From NCBI RefSeq assembly GCF_047675955.1, contig NC_132912.1, positions 20,124,500 through 20,188,499 on the forward strand: a DNA stretch of 64,000 bases. The letters are read 5' to 3'. The DNA is from Chlorocebus sabaeus. Taxonomy: Eukaryota; Chordata; Mammalia; Primates; Cercopithecidae. Positions within the stretch are counted from its first letter, which is position 1, and each line of letters begins with the position of its first letter. The notes below the pieces were generated by a model. That model did no database searches and was not told where the DNA came from. It saw only the letters and a list, made by a program, of their open reading frames with translations. The position numbers were made by a program, and so were the translations under genes. Below, piece by piece: positions 35,541-48,486 of the stretch.

Positions 35541-36851
35541 ATAGTTACTTATGTAGTTTAAGAAATTCCACTATTAATTCATTTTACTTGAATTATACTT
35601 AGGTCACTTACCAAACTTGAGGTTAATCCCTTTTGTCCCAAGTATTATTCCAGGGCCTGACTCTTTTTCATTGCACAAAGCTAACATGATTCGAGTGGCT
35701 GAGTTGCATTTCTCTGCATGCCTGGGAAACGGGCTGGTCCACCAGCCTGGAAGCCAATAAGTGCATGGAACAGTCTACCCCTGTCCTGCCGATGGCACTT
35801 ACGACAGATTAAACATTCCCTAGGCCCACCTAATATGCTGAAGTTAACTAACTCCTTTTGCTGACATAATTACATAAATACATGCATATTACTAATAATT
35901 TAATCTACTCTTGCTATTCTTCCTGAATCTAGGAACCAAATTTTAGACATGGAAAGGACTTTGGAGAGCCTTAAGGACAGTTGCCTTAAGAAATTCACAT
36001 TGATCCATTTCTTCTTCATGTAAGAAATCTTAGCTTCCCAAAGCAAGAAGTTGCCTTCTTATTTGACAGATCGTATTTGAGTTCCTATTTCATTAGAATT
36101 TAATCTTATTTCTTCATCTTGGGTCTTAAGTGAAGGATGAGCACCATTTTTTACATAACATTAGCCATGGAAGGTAATATAATACATTCTCTGTTACCAG
36201 TGATGGCTGTAAAATTATTCTAGATAGATAAATATCTATTCACCTTTTAAAGTCACGAGTGAGGCAAATATTTTAGGTTTCTGATAAACCCTGTTAGAAG
36301 GTTTCATATTAAACTTTTATAACCATAAACGCTGCTGAAAAGGAGACCCCTCAACCATGTCTCAGGTGCAATAAACAAGTGTATTTACTCTGCCTTTCAC
36401 CTGAGATTCTCTTTTCCAACTTATTTCTTATCATCTTTTCTGTCATCTCTTCAGGAGCCTGTGAAGACTTACGACAGTTTAATTTTAGATAACATGAGTG
36501 TAAAACATATTCTCATCCTAAAGTTATTAAATGATAAAGATGTTACATGACTCCTTTGAAAGAAAATGTTTCATAACAGAAAACTTAGCAAACTGTAAAT
36601 GGAATATAACATTTTTTTAGAGTAAACACATCTGAAAGCAGATAATCTTAATTCTTGTGAAAAATCTTAAATTATAAAATATTGTGTTTGAAGATTGAGA
36701 TTTCCTGGGCAGGTTAGTATTTCAGTATATTTTTAAAATTTTTTTATACCTGGTCCCAATATCTTTATTTCTGTCTGTTCCTTCTTACCTAATTATAGCA
36801 TATCACTTAGGTGATGGATGGATAATACCCTACACAAAATGGCCAGGTTTC
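35541..36851. other. Unassigned intronic sequence
   Basis: No gene or named repeat recognised. Confidence 0.5.
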
Positions 36852-36865
36852 TATGTGGATTGTTT

Positions 36866-36878
36866 CTTTCTTTGTTTT

Positions 36879-36921
<43 letters not shown>

Positions 36922-37260
36922 TTATTATACTTTAAGTTCTAGGGTACATGTGCACAACGTGCAGGTTTGTTACATATGTATACTTGTGGCATGTTGGTGT
37001 GCTGCACCCATCAACTCGTCAGCACCCATCAACTCATCATTTACATCAGGTATAACTCCCAATGCCATCCCTCCCCATGCCCATAATAGGCCCCGGTGTG
37101 TGATGTTCCCCTTCCCGAGTCCAGGTGATCTCATTGTTCAATTCCCACCTATGAGTGAGAACATGCAGTGTTTGGTTTTCTGTTCTTGCGATCGTTTGCT
37201 GAGAATGATGGTTTCCAGCTGCATCCATGTCCCTACAAAGGACACAAACTCATCCCTTTT
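36866..37260 (-). mobile_element. 5'-truncated LINE-1, antisense
   Basis: Starts with a (TTTA)n tail (36880-36924), then reverse-complement L1 3' UTR ('actttaagttctagggtacatg', 'ggccccggtgtgtgatgttcc') into the ORF2 end. A 14-bp duplication, tatgtggattgttt, lies at 36852-36865 and 37261-37274. An internal 15-bp word 'agcacccatcaactc' is duplicated near 37003-37035. Confidence 0.92.
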
Positions 37261-37879
37261 TATGTGGATTGTTTATAAACTGCCTTCCCATCAGAATGTC
37301 TAGTGTGCCTGGAATTCCCAGCCCCAGAGAATAGGCATCTTTTTTCTCCTTTTGCTAGAGGTGCTCTGTTAAAATTCCAATGGGGCTAGAAGTGAAACCC
37401 TATTAGCCATTCTCTATTAATGATAGATTGCCAGAAATTTCCTACCCTGCAGCATCTGTCTGTAAAGAAATGCCAAGTAAGGTTCAAGTTTAATAACTGG
37501 GCCAAGGTAAAGCACATTAGTTCTGATTCCATGTGGGCTAAACTGTAGGATGCCAAGGATGTCATTAGGGAGCAACTCTTGGACGCTGTGTTGAGAAATA
37601 TCAATTTACTTATTTTTTTTACAAAAATTAGAAAGTTGACAAATGTGGCCAAATGGAAAACATGAATCTGCATTTAAAAAAAGAGGTGGGGGGCTCTTTA
37701 TATTATTTTTTGTAACTTTTCTTTCATTTGAGATTATTTCCAAATAATTTTTTTTTAAAAAGAGAAGTTAGCAAAGGAGGATGAAGAAGGAAAATTGAAC
37801 TTGTTCTAAATTTCAATTTCAATCAGCAATTGAATTTTGAATTATTTAGTTGCTTCGCTCATGAACTTTACCCACTGAA

Positions 37880-38044
37880 TTTCAAATATTTTCTAATTGG
37901 TACATAATATTTTACATATTTATGGGGTGCAGGTGATATTTTGTAACATGCATAGAATGTGTAATGATGAAGTTGGAGCATCTGGGGTACCCATCACCTA
38001 GAAGATTCATCATTCCTGTGTGTTAGGAACGTTTCATCCTAACA
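37880..38044 (-). mobile_element. Old LINE-1 3' UTR fragment, antisense
   Basis: 'tacatatttatggggtgcaggtgatattttgtaacatgcata' and 'tgtgtaatgatgaag' match the L1MA/L1MB-type 3' UTR in reverse complement. Confidence 0.65.
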
Positions 38045-38285
38045 TGTCAGTGGAGTAGTGTCAAAACGCATGGACTTGGAACCAGATTGCCTGGATTTGA
38101 GTCCTCACTTTGCCAACTGTGAGGTTTAACGTTGATCATGTTATTAACTCTTTCTTAATCACTTCCTCATCTATTAAATGGAAGTAATAACAGTACTTAC
38201 CTCCTAAGGTTGGTCATTAGGACTAAATAATTTAGCATTTGTACAATGCTTAAAGAGATACCTGGAATAGTGTCCAAGATATCTG
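38045..38285 (+). repeat. MIR, sense, nearly full length
   Basis: 'catggacttggaaccagattgcctgg', 'tcctcatctattaaatggaag', 'acctcctaaggttg' and 'cctggaatagtgtcc' run in MIR order. Confidence 0.85.
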
Positions 38286-38734
38286 TTACATCAATAATAA
38301 TAATTATTATGCAAACATTTACCTTTAAAAACAATCATTTTCCACTGACTGGAAATTAGGGAGTTTGTTCCCTGAAAGGCAGATTGTTATCTACTGAGAA
38401 AAGGAAGGACCTTTCCATTATCTGAACGATAAACACAACAAAATATTTTTTTGTCTTGCCCTGTTTGAGGATCATTGATCAAGGATGTCACAAAAACGTC
38501 ACAACCTTCAGGCTTTGTGAACCGTAGTTTTAGAGACACTTGGCTAGCAGGAACCTCTAGATTTCAGTTCTGTCAATGGAAAATTTTAGGGCATACAAGT
38601 GCTACCTGGTAAAGTGAGATTATGTTTTCCAGAAACAAGTCTATTCTTCCTTTTAACCTATTTCACTCTTGCCAAAGTTTCCTTACGGCAATGATTTTGG
38701 AGTTTCAAAGACCGCTTATATAACACAGAGCTTT

Positions 38735-38880
38735 GTTGCTCAAAGTGGGGTTCAGGGGGCAGTATCAGAAGCACCAGGAGCTTGCTAGAAATGCAGGATT
38801 TCTGCCCCCTGAATCTGGATCTGAATTGTAACAGGAACCCTAGGTGATTCATTCGCACCTTGAGGTTTGAGAAGCTTGGA
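38735..38880. mobile_element. MER5A-like hAT element
   Basis: 'gctcaaagtggggttcagg', 'accaggagcttgctagaaatgcagg' and 'ccctaggtgattcattcgcacc' to 'gaggtttgagaag' match MER5A. Confidence 0.72.
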
Positions 38881-39762
38881 GAACTCTCTTGACTTGCTTC
38901 TAGGGTAGCATGAAAAATCTAGAAGCAATTCCTTCTGGCTCTCACCCAAACCCCATGTGTCCTTGAAGGGTTCTTTATAAAATCCTGTCACACTCTTTCT
39001 GTATCCCTGAACAGCTGGACTCTCTGAACTCTGCCAGAGTTGTAAATATCACATAACTAATATGAATAATTCTCAGCGTTTGCAAGTACAGGCAAGCTAC
39101 TGTAGCCACATGTTTGCTGGGAACCATGCAGTAAGAGAGGTCAAAAGATATGGTGATTGTTCACTTATTCTCAGGTTCATGTGCACCAGCATCAGCTAAT
39201 TGCAAATGTTTACGTTTTGTTTTCCAGTTTATGAATATTCCCTTGAAGAGCGCCATTCAATAGCCAGGATTAATTAAGTTCTAAGTTCTGCTATGAAAAA
39301 AGTGCTGAAGAGGTTAGAATTTCTAACTCGGAAAATCAATTCAATTGATGGACTTTATTCTCAAAGAAGTAGCCAGTTCTTTGTTTGTGCATTTGTATAT
39401 TGATCAGCCCTTTCCATGAACATTTTGATTTTTTAATTAGGTTTCCAGTGTTTTCAGGAACTGGATTAATGACCCATGTCTGTCAACTCCTCCCAGAGTA
39501 TGAGAATGCTTAAAATCCCATTAAAAAAAATTCTACATGGTAAAAGCATTATTATGATCCTGCCCACTGTGCTATTTTATTTTGGGATACACTAGGCTCA
39601 CTTAGGGCCTGGAAGCAGGATCTTACTTTATGGTATAACAAAGAAGTTTGCAATGCTCTTATTCAAATATATGCCTCTCCATGTTTTATTTTCCCTCTTT
39701 GATATTCGCTTGTTGTGAAAGCCTGCCAATTTTAATTTTTTTCTGTCAACCACATTTGAGTT
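38881..39762. other. Unassigned intronic sequence
   Basis: No gene or named repeat recognised. Confidence 0.5.
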
Positions 39763-39776
39763 TATATTACTTTTAT

Positions 39777-40061
39777 TTTTTATATTTTTAGAGACATGGT
39801 CTTGCTCTGTCACCCAGGCTGGATTGCAGTGGTGTGATCACAGCTCATTGCAGCCTGGATCTCCTAGGCTTAAGCAATCCTCCTGCCTCAGCCTCCCGAG
39901 TAGCTGGGATTGCAGGCCAACATGCCTGGCTAATTCTTTTTTATTTTTGTAGAGACAGGGTCTTGCTATTTTGCCCAGACTGGTGTCAAAGTCCTGGCCT
40001 CAAGCGATCCTCCTGACTCCCAAAGCACTGGGATTACAAGTATGAGCCACCGCACCTGGCC
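39777..40061 (-). mobile_element. AluJ, antisense
   Basis: From 'agagacatggtcttgctctg' to 'gccaccgcacctggc', flanked by the 14-bp duplication tatattacttttat at 39763-39776 and 40062-40075. Confidence 0.92.
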
Positions 40062-40629
40062 TATATTACTTTTATAAGCAAAGTTATTTCAGTTTAATAG
40101 GGGAATAAAGCACGAAATGACAATTACCACTGAGAATTTTAAAAAAGAAAGTAAATGTCTTATACATTCAGAAGACATGCTCCTGGAACTATCCTTAGAG
40201 GGTAAGAAATGAAAACATCTGATCCTGGAATGTGAAAAAGAAAAAAAGAAGTCATTGAGACTGGGCTGGTCACTGGGTGAGCAGGGGCCCCCTGTTGTGC
40301 CTAGGCCCAGGTGTGGCCAATGGCGCAATGGCTCAGTCCAGCTTGGTGCTCTATTAGCCCAGTCCCTGTGATTTGGTGCATTTGATCTAATTAGACTGCT
40401 CTGCACCTTTCTCAAATTTTCTCTCTTTTGTGTCTCTGGCCTCATGCATCTAGGTGCTTTCAAATGATGTTTTACTATTACTAATTTTTAAAGAAAATTA
40501 TGTTGTTATGTCTACCAAGAGTGAAAGACTGACAATATTAAAGATTCCATATAGAAAACACAATCACTGAAGGCTTATAACAGGTGGAAAACGAATCACG
40601 TAGTATAAAAAAAATATAGAAATTATACA

Positions 40630-40725
40630 GTTGTCAGAATGCAGGGTTTTGGAGCCCAACATGTTTGGATTGAAGTCTTAGCTCTAATACCTACTGGTGA
40701 TTTGAATTTATCACTCATCCTTTAT
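40630..40725 (+). repeat. MIR fragment, left piece of a split copy
   Basis: 'ggagcccaacatgtttggattgaagtcttagctctaatacc' matches MIR. The MIR tail ('atacttagcataatgtctgatatattaa') reappears at about 41400-41460, beyond an antisense L1M fragment. Confidence 0.55.
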
Positions 40726-40727
40726 TT

Positions 40728-41395
40728 TTGTAAAATTTTGTTTTGAAATAATTTCAGACTTATAAAAAACTTGCAAAAAAATTTTAAAGAGTTTCCATGT
40801 AGATTTCACCTAGTGCCATAAATTTTAACACCTTATATACCCACGATACCATTAACAGTCTCAACAAATTCGTGTTGGTACTATACTCTTAAATAATCCA
40901 AGGGCCTTATTCCAATTTTCCTAATTGTCTGCAAATTATTTTTTCTTATTCAAGATCCAACTTAGGACCCATATAGCATTTATTTGTCAAATATTCTAGC
41001 CTCCTTCAATCTATAACAATTCCTCAGTCTTTGTCTTTCATGAACTTGACACTCTTAAAGAGTATTGGCCAGTTATTCTGTACAATGTCCCTGATTTTGA
41101 GTGTCTACTATTGCTTCAATGATTAAATGTAGGTCTCTGTTTTTGGCAATATTATGATGGGGATGATATTTTGTCCTTCCTCGTGCATCATATCGGGAGG
41201 TACATGATGATAATAAGTCTCATTAGTGTGAGGTTAATTTTGATTACCTGGTTAAGGTGATGCCTAACAGGTTTTGTCTTTTCCCTGTAAAGCTACCATT
41301 TTTTCCTTTTGTAATTAAAAAATCTTGTTGAAAGATGCTTTGAGACTATACAAATGTCCTGCTTCTCATTGTACCTCTACCTACTGATTTTAGCA
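40728..41395 (-). mobile_element. Old L1M (L1MC/L1ME-like) fragment, antisense, inside MIR
   Basis: 'tttcagacttataaaaaacttgcaaaa', 'tcctcagtctttgtctttcatgaacttgac', 'ggttaaggtgatgcctaacaggttt' and 'gctttgagactatacaaatgtcctg' run in the order of a well-known old L1M 3' region. Confidence 0.75.
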
Positions 41396-41789
41396 TTCAT
41401 TATTGCTAAATACAGGCAAAATACTTAGCATAATGTCTGATATATTAAATGTTAATTTCATTCTTTTAACACCTGCATATACAATAATTATGATTATTTT
41501 AATATGACAAAAATGAAGACATCATAACATTGCCTAGAAACATGTCTAATTGAGATAACGATTCTATTAGAAAAACAATTAACCAGAATTAGTTTAATTA
41601 TTTAAGAGCTGTGATAATGCAGTGCTGTATTTGAAAGAACATAAATCATGTTTAGCTATTTATTAGGAATCAAATAAGGAGCTATGCTTGTTTAGGAAAC
41701 TAGTTTTAAATAACTATTGCTAGACACCTTCGTGTACACAGTATATTGTTATACTTCACTGACTCAATGCTTATGATGGTCCAAGTATT

Positions 41790-42290
41790 ATTTGGTCATT
41801 TGATCCTTATGATAACCTTTTGAAGAAGTGTCTTGACCTTACAGATGAGCAAACTATGGCTTTAAAAGGTTAAATAGTCCGGGTGCGGTGGCTCACACCT
41901 GTAATTCCAGCACTTTGGAAAGTCGAGTTGGGCGGATCACGAGGCCAAGAGATCAAGGCCATCTTGGCCAACAAGGTGAAACCCCATCTCTACTAAAATT
42001 ACAAAAATTAGCTGGGTGTGGTGGCGCATGCCTGTAGTCCCAGCTACTAGGGAGGCTGAGGAAGGAGAATCACTTGAACTTGGGAGGCAGAGGTTGCAGT
42101 GAGCCAAGATCGTGCCATTGCATTCCAACCTGGTGGCAGAGTGAGACTCCGTCTCAATAAATAAATAAATAAATAAATAATAAATAAATTTTAAAAATAA
42201 AGAAGGTTAAATAATGTATGAAATCACACAGTTACTAAATACCAAAGCTGAAATGTAATTTCAGGTCTCTGCAACTCCAAACCCATGCTA
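41790..42290 (-). repeat. MIR, antisense, split by an Alu
   Basis: The left part ('gatccttatgataaccttttgaag', 'cttacagatgagcaaactatgg') and the right part ('tgaaatcacacagttactaaa', 'ccaaagctgaaatgtaatttcagg') form one reverse-complement MIR around the Alu at 41878-42202. Confidence 0.78.
41878..42202 (+). mobile_element. Alu, sense, inserted in MIR
   Basis: From 'ccgggtgcggtggctcacacc' to a (AAAT)n tail. The 11-bp duplication aaggttaaata is at 41866-41876 and 42203-42213. Confidence 0.93.
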
Positions 42291-43956
42291 AAGCATTCAA
42301 TAATTTGGAAAGAGCGATTAAATATTTAAAAATACAGTTCCACATACTTCCATTAAAAAAAGACTATAAAATGTGTGTTTTATGATGAGTAAAGGAGCAA
42401 GACAACAATAATCTATTCTAAGCATTTATAGGTGAATAAATTTTATGTGGACCTTATACAGTTTCAATAAAGTTAGTAAATTGTTACATGTATCTTGGAA
42501 GAAAATATCACATCCCAGTTAAATTTATCATAGGTATATGGTGTTTGTTGAATCATTTTTATGTATTAGAGATGTAAATATTACTGGAAATACACCAATA
42601 TACTAGAAATATTTATGTAAATAAAGCAAATATAATTTTTCTTTTATTTTACAACTCACAAAGTTAATACTTGACATAAATAAATGAACTGAAAATAATG
42701 TGACTCAATATTTATTTGATCTTATATTTGAAATTGTTTTTTGGAAAAAAATCATAAATACCACTTTACCAATAAGAATAACATCTCACCTATTTGAGAG
42801 TTTTAGGAGACAAATACGTGCCCCTCAAACATAATTATTTGAATGAATAAAAATAGAATATTAAAATATGTGTGTAAAACCTAATGATTATTAATTCATT
42901 CTTGAATAAGTGGTTGCTCATTGTATTCTTTTGATCCTTTGCTATGATAAACTCATGAGATCAGCAATTATGAAAACCACGGTGACTACTAATTTTCTTC
43001 CTGCAAGCCGCTTTCAGCAGGATTATTTCTTATAAAGCTGAAATAAAAAGACTTGAGGAGTCAGAAAAGTATGACTTTATGACAGTAAATAAGAAACTGT
43101 CCTAAAACAAAAAGAAGTTTTTATTAGTGACATTTTAAAACATGACTTTGAGGATTATAGATATGCCCACTCCGGATTCCTAACTCTTTATTAAAAGGTT
43201 TCTGTATTCAAGGTTTTGAGGCGTTGACTAATTAATTCATCTTTGCAATACCACTGAGAAATAGGCAAACAAGTCAAATGGGAATTGAGTATATTTTGGA
43301 TTATAATTCCTGTGTTATTAAAAAAGAATTAGCAGAGATTGTAATAATTAGTGTGAAAATGGATAGCAATTAACATAGGAAAAATATGTAAAGAGGGCAA
43401 GAAGAGGTGTAGACACACTCAGAAATCTAGGAGTATGACCTGAACGAGTCTGATAGTCTGTTGCCCCCAGAAATTGTAATAGGATATGTTTTGGGAAAGC
43501 ATGATGTGGCCTTAAGGCACAGTCATATATGGATGTAGGTGCCATAAATTTACTGCAAACCACCTGGACTCTGTACACTTCGACCAAGTCGTCAAAAAAT
43601 GTTTCATAATTTTATTTTCTACCATATGAAGACGTAATACTTCTTTTGTCTGTCTCAAAGTTACCATTCCCCCTTCTTTCAAAGAGCTAACTCTTTTCCA
43701 TAAATTTTAAGAAGGTAGTTAGCAAATTCAGTTGATTTTATTTATGCCTTTTATGTTCTTTAATATTTTATTTCAGAGTTTTTATTTTCTATTTTGTCAA
43801 GACTCTTAATCCATTTGTTGGGTTTTCCCACCACCATTTTCTTGAATATTTCTTTTTCTTTCATGTTAAATATTTCTTAAGGATGAAATCCAAGAGCACA
43901 TAGTGTTTAAGCTGTAGTAAATACACCATTGCTTCAGCATTACGTTTCTTTCCTTT
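42291..43956. other. Unassigned AT-rich intronic sequence
   Basis: No gene or named repeat recognised. Confidence 0.5.
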
Positions 43957-44238
43957 TCTTTTTTTTTTTTTTTTTTTTTTTTTTGAGACAGAGTCTTGCT
44001 CTGTCGCCCAGTTTGGAGTGCAGTGGCATGATCTCAGCTCACTACAAGCTCCGCCTCCCGGGTTCATGCCATTCTCCTGCCTCAGCCTCCCGAGTAGCTG
44101 GGACTACAGGTGCCCACCACCACGCCCAGCTAATTTTTTGTGGTTTTAGTAGAGATGGGGTTTCACTGTGTTTGCCAGGATGGTCTCGATCTCCTGACCT
44201 CATGATCCACCCGCCTCAGCCTCCCAAAGCGCTGTGAT
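43957..44238 (-). mobile_element. Alu, antisense, 5'-truncated
   Basis: A ~27-nt T tract then 'gagacagagtcttgctctgtcg'. It stops at 'cctcccaaagcgctgtgat', so the last ~30 bp (the Alu 5' end) are absent. Confidence 0.9.
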
Positions 44239-45169
44239 TTTTTCATTGACATTGCTTTTTATGACAATGCCCAGGGTTCTATTAGCCTCTTTGGTTGCAG
44301 AAGAGTCCTTTGTTTTATATACTATTTGGAGTCGTTTATTATTTAATTAAAAGATACATAACTAATTAGTGACACAGCAAGTTTTCTTACTCACAGCTAT
44401 CCAAAATGACTCTTCTTCGTGCATTCATAATCTCAATTGGTGACACTGTGGTTCACCAGTCAATCAGCTAGAAATCTTAGAAATCTGTGCTTGATTCCAG
44501 ATGTCTCTCACTCACTCCAAACTTTTAAGTCCAGTTAATCACAAAGTCCTTCCTGTAGGATTGGAAAGATGAATGTCCTAGCCTCCTGACCTCCGGTTAA
44601 ATGATTCTGCGGCATGTTTTTGTTTTGTTTTGTTTTGTTTTTTTCTCTACTGTTGCTCAGTCCATGGGGACTGAGGCCCAATCGGTTATAATGATAACAT
44701 GTCCAATACTATACCTGCTATTGTTTTTTTTTTTTTTTTTTTTCCTTTTTCCTTGTCTCACTTTTCCTAGTCCCTTGAGCAAGTGCCATCTGGGATCACC
44801 TTCCAAATAAACTGTCTGCCCCTAAGTCCTTATATCAAGATTGGCTTTAGGGGTAATCCAAGCTAAGGCAAGGCTTGAAGAATATGGAAGCCATGACTGA
44901 CCAAGATTGACAGAATATTGTCATCAGAAGGGATGTCACGTATCTGTACCACAGATAAGAGCTAAGTGTAGCAAGTGCAAGGAACTAAAAGATGTTGCCT
45001 ATGGCTGACTGGAGCAGAGAGTATGAGGGCGAAAGTTGTCAAATACCAGGGACTAGTTCATGGTGTGCCCTAGAACTCATGTTCACCTTGTTGGCATGAC
45101 TCTCAGTGAGAATGGAATTCTAGATTGAATGATTTCAAGTGGGGGAGTGATATGCTAGGTAATATACAG
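44239..45169. other. Unassigned sequence with T-rich tracts
   Basis: (TTTTG)n near 44619-44645 and a ~21-nt T run near 44725-44744; no gene. The stretch 44450-44570 has L2-like words but is not convincing. Confidence 0.45.
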
Positions 45170-45669
45170 CAGCAGGCCCCAACTATATTGGCACCAGGAA
45201 CCAGTTTCATGAAAGACAGTTTTTCCACAGAGGGTAGGAGGAGATGGTTTTGGGATGATTCAAGCACATTACCTTTATTGTGCACTTTATTTCTATTATT
45301 ATTACATTATAATATATAATGCAATGATTATATAACTCACCATAATATAAAATCAGTGAGAGTCCTGAGCTTGTTTACCTTTAATGAGAAGGTCCCACCT
45401 GGGTGTAATGGATGACAGTGATGCATCATCAGGCATTAGATATCATAAGGAGCATGCAACCTAGATCCCTCCCAGTGCAGTTCACAATAGGGTTCACGCT
45501 CCTATGAGAATCTAATGCTGCCACTGCTGATCTGACAGGAGGCAGAGCTCAGGTGGTAACGCAAGCCATGGGGAGCAGCTGTAAATACAGACGAAGCTTC
45601 CCTGGGTTGCCTGCTGCATAGCCCAGTTCCTGACAGGCCATGGCCTGTGGCCTGGGAGTTGAGGCCCTC
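45170..45669. mobile_element. MER1A-like hAT (Charlie) non-autonomous element
   Basis: Starts CAGCAGGCCCCAAC and ends with its inverted counterpart near 'ggagttgaggccctc'. Inside are 'ggcaccaggaaccagtttcatgaaagac', 'catcaggcattagat', 'cctagatccctccc', 'cacaatagggttcacgctcc' and 'gagctcaggtggtaacgc'. Flanks atatacag and gcatacag agree at 6 of 8 positions, as expected for an 8-bp hAT duplication. About 500 bp, close to the MER1A length. Confidence 0.75.
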
Positions 45670-46710
45670 GCATACAGAATGAATTTAAAGAGAAATAGAG
45701 CCATGGCACGTATGAGGAAGTTATTGCAATGATAGTGACCGATGTTTGGAGAAGAGTATCAGTAGTGACTGGCAAGAAATGAATGGATTACACAACTGTT
45801 TAGCAGACAGTATCTTCCTAGATTGCCATCGTGATTCCATATCAGAGTGAAGCAGGCAATAGTGGTAACTAAGGAAAACTTGTCCTTTCAACAGGGAACC
45901 TTTTCAGTCAGAATTATTGATGTATTTGCAAATTTCCTTTGAAGATCTATTTGTCCTCAAGAAAAGGTCTTTAGCTTAAATCTGTATCCCTGTATCTTCA
46001 TCTAATTCCAAACATATTTAAATACTTACAGTGACTGAGAAACTCATATCCTAGTCTTTTGGTTCATATTTGGTGGTAATTGTTAGGGTTCATTAGAGAC
46101 ATATGTTTAAATCAAACTCTGACTCTAAAAGTGAGAATGCATAAGGTAAATTTTACCAATTTACTGATGAGCATGGAAATAAATTAGAATGATGGAAAAC
46201 AATATATTAAGCAAGTGCTTTTATAAAATTATTCCTGACATCTTTGAGATAAATGATCCTGCCATTGAATCCTTCCTTCATTTTAGGGTTCTTAGTGACC
46301 ACTTATTTCAGTTAGCTCCATGAAAATGAGTTTTGCTGTTCCTGTTAGTCAGCACAAAATAAAAATGATCATAAATCTTTTATAAAGATGAGGCTTGCAT
46401 TAAAAAGAAAATCTAATTGAAAGTTGCTTTAAATTTTGAGTGATTAATTTCATGTCAAATAAGTCATTAGAAATCGTGATAGCTGTAAAAAAGCAATCAT
46501 TTGCAAAATTGGAAAAAGCTAAATTCAATCTAGATACACTTTTCTACTTTTAAAATTTGTATATTGGGAGAGATACAATATAGCAATTGTGGAATTTTAA
46601 TGTAATAGCCTGTTATTATAGGTAGTTTGTACATGTGTGCTGTTGGGCTCTCAACCAACTAATTACTTTCCCTCTGGATACTTCTATTTCAGTTGATCAT
46701 CTGTATTATA
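45670..46710. other. Unassigned intronic sequence
   Basis: No gene or named repeat recognised. Confidence 0.5.
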
Positions 46711-46758
46711 TTTGGTTGGTGCAAAAGTAATTGCGGTTTTTGCCATTACTTTTAGTGT
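46711..46758. mobile_element. MADE1 mariner MITE, half element
   Basis: 'ttggttggtgcaaaagtaattgcggtttttgccattactttt' is the left half of the 80-bp MADE1. The second arm (gcaaaaaccgcaattac...) is missing, so the long hairpin of intact copies cannot form. Confidence 0.88.
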
Positions 46759-46854
46759 TTCTCTTGTTTCTTGTCTAATAATAATATATTCTACTTAATA
46801 TCATTTCAAACATATAACAAAGATTAGGTTTTTTTTATGTTTTGGGTTTTAACA

Positions 46855-46932
46855 GATATATATACACACATATATAAAAATATATATTTAACATTTTTAT
46901 ACATACATATATATGTATATATATATTTTTAA
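46855..46932. repeat. (TA)n-rich low complexity
   Basis: TA/TACA dinucleotides with T and A runs. Confidence 0.85.
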
Positions 46933-47166
46933 AAATAGGCACTATATATCTGTATAGTTAAATACTATGAGCTAAAGCTTGTGGCCCCATTTTATGAAAA
47001 CAAACGGTGCAATCTAGGAACTGTCTCCCTAAATATCTGTAATGTACTCCAAATGTACTCTCCAGTAACCAATATTGTTTGTCCTACAGCTCTTGTATTT
47101 TTAAGAGTGGACATAATATGCTAAATTTGGAGAGCTGATTGTATTTGAAAGATAAAAATGTCTGCA

Positions 47167-47464
47167 GGTCAGCCGAGCGTCATGGCTCATGCCTGTAATC
47201 CTAGCAGTTTGAGAGGTTGAGGCAGGTGGATCACCTAAGGTCAGGAGTGTGAGGCCAGCCTGGCCAACATGGCGAAAACCCATCTCTACTAAAAATATAA
47301 TAAATTAGTCTGGCATGGTGGCAGGTGCCTGTAAGCTTAGGCAAGAGAATTGTTTGAACCTAGGGGGACAGAGGTTTCAGTGAGCTGAGATTGTGTCACT
47401 TCACTCCAGCCTGGGCAAAAGAGTGAAACTCTGACTCAAAAAAAAAAAAAAAAAAAAAAAAAAA
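47167..47464 (+). mobile_element. Alu, sense, with short internal deletion
   Basis: From 'ggtcagccgagcgtcatggctc' to a long poly-A. The right-arm start 'cctgtaa' joins directly to 'gcttaggcaag', losing about 25 bp. It lies about 470 bp upstream of the 47936 exon. Confidence 0.88.
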
Positions 47465-47866
47465 GCCTCTAGGTCTAGATCCATTGGTGCAAGACATCTT
47501 CCATGAAATTGCTTTTCATTATGGTATGTACATAAAACAAATTAAATATGTAATGATGTAACATAAAATCGCTTTTGATTTTTAATCCAATGAAATCTTG
47601 ACATAACATGCCCTACTATTTTTGGAGGAACTAGTCAAACTAAAAAGAACCTCAGAATAAGTTGCTTATCATCAAGACTGAACTGATTACTCAGTGGACA
47701 ACTAAAATGCAGTGGTGATGTTAACTTTTTTCTTTTCACATACTTCAAACTTTTAATTACCAGAAAAAAAATATTATATTATTTAGTACTACCGAGGACT
47801 CAGGTTTTAAAAGCAAACTAGAATAATTGTGGGGTAAAGTAGAAGCATCATTTTTGTTTTAAGTGA

Positions 47867-48031
<165 letters not shown>

Positions 48032-48345
48032 TAAGTAATCTATGGTTTGACTGCAGTTATTTTTAATGTACTCTATATTTCAAGATGGGTGTTTATTGAT
48101 AAAACCATTGTGTTTTATCACAAAGCCATAGGTATAAATAAAACCAAACAAAGGGTATTGTTATTGGAAAACTTCTCAGCAGAAAAAAAAGTATTTATAA
48201 TAATTTTCAACCTAGATCACCTCTGCTTTTCTTCCAAATTTTAATTCCTTTTTGGTAGTTTGGTAAGACTGTCCACATGGCAGAAGTTGGAATACAGCTA
48301 GAAAGAAAGGCTGCTTAATGAAGCTGCTGGTGATCTTAAATTTTC

Positions 48346-48486
48346 TTTTAATGTATATATTTGCTATATATATGTACATATATATAAAATATGTAAAATA
48401 TATATAAACCTATATAATATAAAAATATATAAATATATATAAACATATAAAATATATGTACATATATACACACACACGTATACACA
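48346..48486. repeat. (TA)n/(CA)n-rich low complexity
   Basis: Nearly continuous TA-rich sequence ending in a CACACACA run, about 340 bp into the intron. Confidence 0.85.

Noticed and set aside
36818..37303. 161-codon open frame, the longest in the window
   Set aside because: It is the antisense reading of an L1 3' end plus its (TTTA)n tail and crosses the insertion boundary.
40089..40463. 124-codon minus-strand frame
   Set aside because: No recognisable domain, no splice or promoter context, and a low-complexity mix of basic and aromatic residues; probably chance.
46711..46758. Candidate miR-548-type gene in MADE1
   Set aside because: The second arm is absent, so a long hairpin cannot form.
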